A DNA stretch of 29,583 bases from a virus. The position numbers were made by a program, and so were the translations under genes. The DNA lies in IMG/VR virus record IMGVR_UViG_3300013233_000053, positions 1 through 29,583 of that record. The stretch is one strand, 5' to 3'. Positions 21,648-27,246 of this stretch are shown piece by piece (position 1 is the first letter of the stretch; each line of letters starts with the position of its first letter). Under the pieces are notes generated by a model. The model was not told the DNA's origin. It saw nothing but the letters and a program-made list of their open reading frames with translations, and made no database searches.

Positions 21648-22075
21648 TGCATGCTAAGATAAATGCTGTGGGCATATTCATTCACTGTCTGAAGACTAAG
21701 CGGCATTTATTCTTAATGCGCAATGATGCTAAATTCAAAGGGCACTGGGCTATTCCTGGGGGTAAAGTGGAAGGTGACGAAACGTTACTTGCTGCACTAG
21801 AACGTGAATGCACTGAGGAGATGGGTTATATGCCCGAGCTTATAAAGATTGTGCCTATAGAGAAATTCACGGCTCCGCATAATAACTTCGTATACAATAC
21901 GTTTTTTTGTTTAGTAGCTGAAGAATTTATTCCTACATTAAATCACGAGCATATCGGCTATGCGTGGATTGATTCAGACGTGATTCCTAAGCCGTTACAT
22001 CCTGGCTGTTGGAACACGTTAGCGAATGATGATGTTAAAGATAAGATTGATATTTTAACGAATCTTTATACATAA
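21647..22075 (+). CDS. Nudix hydrolase
   Basis: 142 residues from ATG 21647, inside TAATG at the gp15 stop; the frame extends to 21590 but that overlaps gp15. The Nudix box is complete: G-x5-E-x7-R-E-x2-E-E-x-G (GGKVEGDE...ALERECTEEMG, about residues 38-60), preceded by FKGHWAIPGG. Such enzymes remove nucleoside diphosphates linked to X; phage members may clean nucleotide pools or decap RNA. The substrate cannot be read from sequence. Coupling to gp15 means late expression, odd for a nucleotide enzyme. It is convergent with the adhesin gene, with 5 nt between stops and no clear terminator. Confidence 0.88.
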   Translation: MHAKINAVGIFIHCLKTKRHLFLMRNDAKFKGHWAIPGGKVEGDETLLAALERECTEEMGYMPELIKIVPIEKFTAPHNNFVYNTFFCLVAEEFIPTLNHEHIGYAWIDSDVIPKPLHPGCWNTLANDDVKDKIDILTNLYT

Positions 22076-22080
22076 ATTAC

Positions 22081-22854
22081 TTACACTGAAAATTGATTGA
22101 TAATACCGTTTGAATCACTAACGAAAAGTTTTGTCCCGTTAGCATTGAAGGTTATCCCTTTAGCGTTAGCCAACAAGATGTCAGCAGAAACATCTCTATT
22201 ACTTGTCTCTGCCCCTAATGTTGTTGCATCATACGGTGTAGCCATTGGGTATTCATGGATGATCTCAGCCGCATCAATGCTGTAAAGAATTAAACCATCG
22301 GAAGATATGGCTATATTTTTAGTTGTATGATTAACAGTTGAAATAACTGTGGATGCACTTAAATCATAGGCGGTTGCTAATGACACATTTAGTAAGGATA
22401 AATCACTGTCATTTATTAGGGCGTTAAAGCCGCCGTTATAAAATATAACATTATCTACAAACTGGATAGAAGTGATGACTGTCCCTGTAGCAGACGTTAG
22501 ATCAAAAGCAGTTGCCAATGCGTACCCATATATACTTTCGCCCCCTTTTCCCGCATAAATAAATAAACCATCATCTGAGAAGTGAACTTTTCTATTTTTA
22601 GTAGTACTGTAGGCGTTAAACGTCCCTGCACTTACTAAGCCAGTAATTGAGTATGGAGAAGCTGTGTTATAGATACCAAGATTGCTTGAGTTATCAGTTA
22701 TAACTAATTGACTTCCATCCCCGTTAAAACAGAAATCCTTGATAGTTGCAAATGCCGCAGTAACCCCATCAGCTACTGCACCACTTATTGCCCCCGCAAG
22801 CCAACCACCTGTTGAGGCGACTGTCCTATCTCTACTTCCAAGTAATAATCTCAT
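22081..22854 (-). CDS. Beta-propeller-like adhesin/tail-fibre tip protein
   Basis: 257 residues. Repeats of about 40-50 residues have the form F..DG..L/F...(S/G).I..Y.(L/M)ATPYD(L/A)(T/S): FNGDGSQLVITDNSSNLGIYNTASPYSIT, FSDDGLFIYAGKGGESIYGYALATAFDLT, DLSLLNVSLATAYDLS, ISSDGLILYSIDAAEIIHEYPMATPYDAT, FNANGTKLFVSDSNGIINQF. This is a WD40/NHL-like propeller pattern common in phage receptor-binding parts. The start overlaps the stop of the 231-aa fibre gene (TAATGA), so the two are made together and may form one fibre. There is no signal peptide, as expected for a virion protein. Confidence 0.75.
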   Translation of the reverse strand: MRLLLGSRDRTVASTGGWLAGAISGAVADGVTAAFATIKDFCFNGDGSQLVITDNSSNLGIYNTASPYSITGLVSAGTFNAYSTTKNRKVHFSDDGLFIYAGKGGESIYGYALATAFDLTSATGTVITSIQFVDNVIFYNGGFNALINDSDLSLLNVSLATAYDLSASTVISTVNHTTKNIAISSDGLILYSIDAAEIIHEYPMATPYDATTLGAETSNRDVSADILLANAKGITFNANGTKLFVSDSNGIINQFSV

Positions 22855-23549
22855 TACACGCCCACCAGTACAGCTTCCATTGTTGTTAATGTATTGCTGT
22901 GCTTAACAATCTTTACTTCATACGTCGAGTTTGCCGCTAATGTTGGGTATGTACCGATAGCTGTTACACCAACACCAGAAGATAAAGCATAGCCACCTGT
23001 TGCATCAATCGTTAGTAAGATTAAGCAACCCCCAAAAGTACCATCAGTAGGCTCATTAACTGTTAAGTTACCTGTGATAGCGCATGACTGTAACCAAGGG
23101 ACTAACAGGCTAGGAGTGATTGTTGCAGCGTAAGTGATAACGTTAGTGTTTGTTGTAAAGCCTACAGTTAGGTTATCAGCTACATTCGCTTTTAGAATAT
23201 CAGCGTTAGCAGGTTCTTTAGCGTCTAAAGTAGTTTGTAGAGTAGCAACCTCTGCTATTGAATGAGTAGCAGGATGCACATAGTTATTTGCGCTAGTGGC
23301 AACACCGGTTAATTTAGTTTTTTCTGCGTCGGTATATGCATTGGTATCTGCGTTAGCTTCATATGCTATTTTTACTTCAGCACCTGTTGTTGTTGATGTG
23401 TGATCTACTAGATCTACAACTACACCTGAGCCTAACTTAGCATATAATTTACCATCTGCTGTATTGATTGCTACTTCGCCTAACGCTAACTGACCTGCTG
23501 TAGGTACGTTAGAAGCTGTTGCGCTTTGTTTTAAAATGATTGTTGACAT
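22854..23549 (-). CDS. Tail-fibre protein sharing an N-terminal module with the 203-aa fibre gene
   Basis: 231 residues. Residues 1-50 (MSTIILKQSATASNVPT..., LALGEVAINTADGKLYAKLG) nearly repeat the start of the 26505-27116 product. This module is typical of phage fibres and probably docks to the same partner. Then comes a stretch with AYTDAEKTKLTGVATSANNY and NYVHPATHSIAEV, also fibre-typical. The C-terminal half is a different beta-rich domain (ITPSLLVPWLQSCAITGNLTVNEPTDGTFGGCLILLTIDATGGYALSSGVGV). Shine-Dalgarno AGGAAAAG; canonical TATAAATA upstream. Receptor-binding role inferred. Confidence 0.75.
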   Translation of the reverse strand: MSTIILKQSATASNVPTAGQLALGEVAINTADGKLYAKLGSGVVVDLVDHTSTTTGAEVKIAYEANADTNAYTDAEKTKLTGVATSANNYVHPATHSIAEVATLQTTLDAKEPANADILKANVADNLTVGFTTNTNVITYAATITPSLLVPWLQSCAITGNLTVNEPTDGTFGGCLILLTIDATGGYALSSGVGVTAIGTYPTLAANSTYEVKIVKHSNTLTTMEAVLVGV

Positions 23550-23574
23550 ATTATCTTTTCCTATTTATTAACTA

Positions 23575-23582
23575 TATTTATA
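23575..23582 (-). promoter_or_regulatory. Canonical late promoter for the 231-aa fibre gene
   Basis: TATAAATA, perfect consensus, 26 nt before the ATG at 23549; it overlaps the stop of a gene remnant. Confidence 0.75.
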
Positions 23583-23655
23583 CATCGCAGTAAGAAATAT
23601 ATTCGTTAAATCCTATTTTAGTAAAGTTTATCTGGTCTTTATACAGAATAAGCAC
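23578..23655 (-). pseudogene. 3' remnant of a second copy of the 221-aa gene
   Basis: The frame reads KDQINFTKIGFNEYISYCDV then stop, against REQRNFTSMTVEQYISYCDV at the end of the 24348-25013 gene. Upstream an in-frame TGA and a terminator follow within about 25 codons, so only the tail of the old gene survives. The final six codons and what follows are identical to the intact gene. Confidence 0.75.
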
Positions 23656-23660
23656 TCAGA

Positions 23661-23688
23661 AAAATACACTCTCCGGAGAGTGTATTTT
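23661..23688. terminator. Perfect 28-bp palindromic terminator
   Basis: AAAATACACTCTCC and its exact complement GGAGAGTGTATTTT, with T runs outward on both strands; it can act in both directions. It is a relative of the terminator at 26455-26482 (same AAAATACACTC arm and following ATTTTGGTTATA). Confidence 0.85.
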
Positions 23689-23695
23689 ATTTTGG

Positions 23696-23775
23696 TTATA
23701 TTGCTACTATTTCAATAACAGCATCGCCTGTGGAATTTTCTAAAGCTCGTGCAAGTACAGTAGCTAAAGTTTTCT
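23696..23775 (-). pseudogene. 3' remnant of a fibre gene with the conserved C-terminal domain
   Basis: The frame ends TLATVLARALENSTGDAVIEIVAI-stop, matching GSVIGKALQDSEGDAVIEIVVGRM at the end of the 26505-27116 gene. The same terminator follows. The 5' part has been replaced by the 177-aa gene, whose stop is 10 nt away in another frame. Confidence 0.75.
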
Positions 23776-23784
23776 TCCGGTCTA

Positions 23785-24318
23785 TTAGATAACCACTTTA
23801 TCCTCAACATAGTTACCACTGGCATCAATAATGACTGCGTTAATATCTAAAGGATTTAAACCATATGCTTGCTCAATGTCGTATCTAAACTTCATTACTG
23901 AATCATTAGCTAACTCAGCAGCGTTAGACATAGCTCGAATAGTTACCGATAAAACACCCTCAGCTTTCAATGTAGCTAATTCAGCTAACTGCTCAGGTGT
24001 AGCTAAACCATCAGCCTTTAGATCAGTTAAGATAACCGCTGCGGCTAGTTTATTGTTTTGCTTAAGTGAGGCTTGCTCGAAGTCTTCTGTACCTGCGACA
24101 CGGCCAAAGATTTGTCTACGAGCTTCCATCTTAATATTCTTAATTCGCTTTTCTTCTTCTTGTGAGGCAACCAAAGTAGCATCGACTACTGGTTTATATA
24201 ATGAAATACCATCAGCTAATGCCTCAGCTTCATTACTCGAATTTATTTCCCCGTAAGTTTTACCGGAGTTACCTTTTAACATTCTGTTGCCAATCTTATT
24301 GCTTATATCTTTATACAT
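23785..24318 (-). CDS. Probable tail-fibre-associated or assembly protein, unknown family
   Basis: 177 residues, mostly helical: MYKDISNKIGNRMLKGNSGKTYGEINSSNEAEALADG, then a charged stretch (QEEEKRIKNIKMEARRQIFGRVAG), then Leu/Ala-rich helices (LAAAVILTDLKADGLATPEQLAELATLKAEGV) and a short end (NAVIIDASGNYVEDKVVI). The EAARRI-like charged helix recalls fibre chaperones of the DUF4376/tail-assembly kind, but I cannot confirm the family. It has a TATAAATA promoter and AGGAAAAG ribosome site inside the 46-bp repeat. It apparently replaced a fibre gene of which only the 3' end remains. Confidence 0.65.
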   Translation of the reverse strand: MYKDISNKIGNRMLKGNSGKTYGEINSSNEAEALADGISLYKPVVDATLVASQEEEKRIKNIKMEARRQIFGRVAGTEDFEQASLKQNNKLAAAVILTDLKADGLATPEQLAELATLKAEGVLSVTIRAMSNAAELANDSVMKFRYDIEQAYGLNPLDINAVIIDASGNYVEDKVVI

Positions 24319-24344
24319 AATTATCTTTTCCTATTTATTAACTA

Positions 24345-24352
24345 TATTTATA
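24345..24352 (-). promoter_or_regulatory. Canonical late promoter for the 177-aa gene
   Basis: TATAAATA, identical in sequence and context to the one at 23575-23582. Confidence 0.75.
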
Positions 24353-25013
24353 CATCGCAGTAAGATATATACTGCTCTACTGTCATTGATGTGAAATTAC
24401 GCTGCTCCCGCCATTTGTCTGGAGAACGTGTGTTTGTTACGTTGATGAATTCTACATTCTCGTACATTCGCATTACAGCTTCTACACTGTTGATCATTTT
24501 ATGCTGCTCTGTGCCATCTGCTAATGTACGCTCATATCCTACTAAGTAGATTTTTTTATGTTCATCAAAACATGCTAACCATACTGCTAACGCCGATGCT
24601 GGCATTGCTATCTGATACGGTACTATGAAGAATTCACCGGGGTTGTCAAGGCATAATCTAGTGGATGTGTATACTACACTTTTTTCAGCGTAATCTTGTT
24701 CTATCATTTCTTTAAGAGATTCATCTTTCATTGACACTAAGAAATTAGGAGTACAATGATTCCATACGTCCTCTACACCGTATGATACCATATGCTCACG
24801 TCCTAGTAATTTCCCTCTGTTTTCTACAATACGATTATATAATGTATCTTTTAATGTAGTGTCTTTCATGAAGCATACTGCTAGATTGCTGTCGTGTGAT
24901 ACTTCTATAGGATTATCTACCCACTCGCGCTCTTGTTCTTTTTTACCGTTTTTAAACACGGTGCTAGTTATAACGAATTCACCGGGATAATCTCGTCTGT
25001 ATTGTTCCGTCAT
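24348..25013 (-). CDS. Conserved phage protein of the fibre locus, unknown function
   Basis: 221 residues: RRDYPGEFVITSTVFKNGKKEQEREWVDNPIE, LLGREHMVSYGVEDVW, VVYTSTRLCLDNPGEFFIVPYQIAM, ALAVWLACFDEHKKIYLVGYE, MYENVEFINVTNTRSPDKWREQ. The layout (alternating strands and helices, FDEHKKIYLVGYE) suggests a Rossmann-like enzyme domain. I recall similar proteins beside fibre genes in marine T4-like phages, without known function; a role in modifying or assembling fibres is a guess. Its ATG overlaps the stop of the 243-aa gene (ATGA). A tail remnant of a paralogue lies at 23578-23655. Confidence 0.7.
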   Translation of the reverse strand: MTEQYRRDYPGEFVITSTVFKNGKKEQEREWVDNPIEVSHDSNLAVCFMKDTTLKDTLYNRIVENRGKLLGREHMVSYGVEDVWNHCTPNFLVSMKDESLKEMIEQDYAEKSVVYTSTRLCLDNPGEFFIVPYQIAMPASALAVWLACFDEHKKIYLVGYERTLADGTEQHKMINSVEAVMRMYENVEFINVTNTRSPDKWREQRNFTSMTVEQYISYCDV

Positions 25014-25741
25014 TCTGCTGTTACCTCTAGGTTGATTGCATTTACTTGTGCGACACTAGCTGCTTGCGCTATTTCAGCTTTTTTAGTCCAACTCCATTGG
25101 TATGCGTCTTGGATTTGCTCACGTATCTTTTTGTTTATTTTCTCTAAATCTTTATTGCGTAATCTTACTACGTTATTATTCATTGTCTTCCAATAATCGC
25201 CAATGGGTAGAATTGCTTCATCTTCTCTCGAGTCTTGTAACAAAGCATTAATCATTGTTATATCCCATTCGCTTACACTATAAAGATTGGTTTCGTATGT
25301 TATAGGTAAGTATTTTCTGCGATCGCGCTCACCACTAACTAACGCATTAGCTACACGCTGGGCTTCGGCTAATAAATCAGGAGCAGTTTCTAGCGGTATT
25401 ACTACCTCGTCTTCATCTTTTGCTGCTTGAAATATGGTGTCCTTATCTACTCCTAAGCCTTTTGCTACTATAGCCATAATCGAATCTTCTACATCGATTT
25501 CGTCTGAGTTATCCCAATCATCTATATAAACAGGATCTGATTCTTTAATACGTTTAATGAATTTCCATTTGCCTATTTTTTTAAGATGTTTTTTAAGCTT
25601 AGATTTTTTAACTTTTTTTGGATTGTCTTCTACTGCTTTAATGCCGCCTATGCGTCTCCAAGCATCATTGTTAGCATCATATCTATATATTGAGCTGCCT
25701 ACTGTTACTTCTCTTCCATCAATTTTTTGTCCGAATGACAT
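25010..25741 (-). CDS. Probable tail-fibre assembly/chaperone protein (DUF4376-like)
   Basis: 243 residues. N-terminal 45 residues: GREVTVGSSIYRYDANNDAWRRIGG, a short beta domain typical of fibre proteins. A very basic stretch follows (KKVKKSKLKKHLKKIGKWKFIKRIK), then an acidic part (DDWDNSDEIDVEDS). The C-terminal part has TNLYSVSEWDITMINALLQDSREDEAILPIGDYWKTMNNN..., the pattern of DUF4376-type tail-assembly proteins. Shine-Dalgarno GGGGGAACATTCT. Its stop overlaps the next start. Cotranscribed with the 218-aa fibre gene; probably helps fold or attach it. Confidence 0.65.
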   Translation of the reverse strand: MSFGQKIDGREVTVGSSIYRYDANNDAWRRIGGIKAVEDNPKKVKKSKLKKHLKKIGKWKFIKRIKESDPVYIDDWDNSDEIDVEDSIMAIVAKGLGVDKDTIFQAAKDEDEVVIPLETAPDLLAEAQRVANALVSGERDRRKYLPITYETNLYSVSEWDITMINALLQDSREDEAILPIGDYWKTMNNNVVRLRNKDLEKINKKIREQIQDAYQWSWTKKAEIAQAASVAQVNAINLEVTAE

Positions 25742-26397
25742 TAGAATGTTCCCCCGTCTATTTTACCGTGTAAATTTGTAGCATATATATTTGCTAGAGT
25801 TACTGCCGGACTACCGATATCGTGTGTATTTGTAGTATTAGCTAAAATATTTGCTGTGATGTTTTCGCTGCCATTTAAACTGTTGTTTGGCCCCCATTCA
25901 ACAAATTGCTGACCTATGCCATCATTGATATATTTGTAAAATGTACCATCTGTTGTATCGTACCATTCATCGCCGTCTGCTGGGCTGCTAGGTGCTGCTG
26001 CTTGCGCTGTGTACGTGTATGTTCCGGCGCCTCCACTTACTGACGTAAACGTTAAATTGCCGGCTCCATCTGTAGAAAGTACTTGGCCATTTGTGCCATC
26101 TGTTGTAGGGAATAATAAATTAGCTATTTGTAACTCACCTACTTTTAATTTAGAATAACTGTTAAATATTAAGTCGCCAGTGCTAGCTCCAGTTGCGGTT
26201 GTTTCTACTAGCACGAATTCTTGTGCTGAGCGATCCCATAGTATTCCTACGTTATCGCCTGATGCTCCGCGATTTATTATTATGCCTAAATCGTTTGTAT
26301 TGGCTCCTGTGGCATTTTTATTTAATTCAATTACCGGATCGTTAATTTCGAACGATGACGTATTAATTTGATGTAGCTTTGGTCTAGTTAAACCCAT
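25741..26397 (-). CDS. Tail-fibre protein
   Basis: 218 residues. MGLTRPKLHQINTSSFEINDPVIELNKNATGANTNDLGIIINRGASGDNVGILWDRSAQEFVLVETT is a repeat-type shaft seen in cyanophage-like fibres. A middle part follows with LLFPTTDGTNGQVLSTDGAGNLTFTSVSGG. Then AAPSSPADGDEWYDTTDGTFYKYINDG is a common fibre tip/collar motif. The end NTHDIGSPAVTLANIYATNLHGKIDGGTF resembles the end of the long fibre (YDLGTPTKQWKSLHV...ISGGTY), so the two may share an attachment surface. Shine-Dalgarno AGAGGATTCAC. Confidence 0.78.
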   Translation of the reverse strand: MGLTRPKLHQINTSSFEINDPVIELNKNATGANTNDLGIIINRGASGDNVGILWDRSAQEFVLVETTATGASTGDLIFNSYSKLKVGELQIANLLFPTTDGTNGQVLSTDGAGNLTFTSVSGGAGTYTYTAQAAAPSSPADGDEWYDTTDGTFYKYINDGIGQQFVEWGPNNSLNGSENITANILANTTNTHDIGSPAVTLANIYATNLHGKIDGGTF

Positions 26398-26454
26398 AGT
26401 GAATCCTCTTATAATTTATACTGTATTTAGCCAGAAAAGTGGTGGCTTAGTCAG

Positions 26455-26482
26455 AAAAATACACTCCGAAGAGTGTATTTTA
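26455..26482 (-). terminator. Terminator after the 203-aa fibre gene
   Basis: On the minus strand AAAATACACTC and GAGTGTATTTT surround a TTCG tetraloop, followed by T residues. Its arms match the palindromic terminator at 23661-23688. Confidence 0.85.
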
Positions 26483-26504
26483 TTTTGGTTATAACTATGT
26501 TAGC

Positions 26505-27116
26505 TTACATTCTTCCTACTACGATTTCTATTACTGCGTCGCCTTCGGAATCTTGAAGAGCTTTACCAATTACAGAACCCATTGCTGGATTAGCTTCGGC
26601 GCGTGCGCCACCGTTGCCGTTAGATACCATCATATCGCCTTTTTGTACGGTACCGCTTACTTTACACGGAACACGACCAGTTAACGCTACTGCTACGCCA
26701 TCTAGCTCGCTATTCATCAAGTATGCTGGGTTTGTAGAAACAATTCCTGCTACTTTTGTATCGGCATCTGTGCTGCATGCTGTTACTTCGTTGATGCCGC
26801 CAAAGCATACTACTGTGGCAGGTTCAATGATTGTATCACCCATATACATTTCAGCTAAATCAGCGTATTGTGCTGCTGCTGCTGTGCCTTGAAATACGTT
26901 GGCATATAAATCACCTGACGCATCGCGCTTGGCTATAGTTGATACTGTAGCTGCTGTATCTGCTGCAGAATCAACAATATCAATGACTGTGTCATTGCCT
27001 AGTTTCATATGCATTTTGCCATCTGTTGTGTTTACTGCTACTTCGCCTAATGATAGTTGTATAGCAGTTGGTACATTGGATGCTACTGAGCTTTGTTTTA
27101 AAATAATTGTTGACAT
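26505..27116 (-). CDS. Tail-fibre protein with conserved C-terminal domain
   Basis: 203 residues. Residues 1-48 (MSTIILKQSSVASNVPT..., LSLGEVAVNTTDGKMHMKLG) are the shared fibre N-terminal module. From about residue 85 (QYADLAEMYMGD) comes a C-terminal domain widespread in marine T4-like fibres: ATVVCFGGINEVT, TKVAGIVSTNPAYLMN, VALTGRVPCKVSGTVQKGDMMVSNGNGGAR, MGSVIGKALQDSEGDAVIEIVVGRM. It is a beta-rich G2-peptidase-like/intramolecular-chaperone type fold by recollection, and I see no certain catalytic residues. Shine-Dalgarno AGGAGACATTAAT. It follows the long fibre after two hairpins. Confidence 0.8.
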   Translation of the reverse strand: MSTIILKQSSVASNVPTAIQLSLGEVAVNTTDGKMHMKLGNDTVIDIVDSAADTAATVSTIAKRDASGDLYANVFQGTAAAAQYADLAEMYMGDTIIEPATVVCFGGINEVTACSTDADTKVAGIVSTNPAYLMNSELDGVAVALTGRVPCKVSGTVQKGDMMVSNGNGGARAEANPAMGSVIGKALQDSEGDAVIEIVVGRM

Positions 27117-27144
27117 ATTAATGTCTCCTGTTGTTGTGGGTCAG

Positions 27145-27192
27145 GTTCGCTCCACAAAATGCTCTAGTGTTAAAACACTTTGTGGAGCGAAC
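27145..27192. terminator. Long hairpin downstream of the long fibre gene
   Basis: GTTCGCTCCACAAA (27145-27158) pairs perfectly with TTTGTGGAGCGAAC (27179-27192); the 20-nt loop contains a further AGTGTT/AACACT pairing. There is no T run after the stem on the minus strand, so processing or transcript stabilisation is as likely as termination. Confidence 0.6.
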
Positions 27193-27206
27193 GCCCTGTT
27201 GGTCAA

Positions 27207-27234
27207 ATGCGAGAAGCATCATTGCTCCTCGCAT
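27207..27234. terminator. Second hairpin after the long fibre stop
   Basis: ATGCGAG/CTCGCAT stem extended by AGCA/TGCT past one mismatch, loop TCAT. It lies 13 nt past the stop codon of the long fibre gene. No clear T tail. Confidence 0.5.
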
Positions 27235-27246
27235 GCCGTTTCTTAC

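Larger units (their letters stand above)
23550..24365. repeat. Exact 46-bp direct repeat flanking the 177-aa gene
   Basis: 23550-23595 equals 24320-24365 (offset 770 bp). Each copy contains, on the minus strand, the ISYCDV-stop gene end, TATAAATA and the AGGAAAAG ribosome site. It marks a duplication or recombination boundary. Confidence 0.95.
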
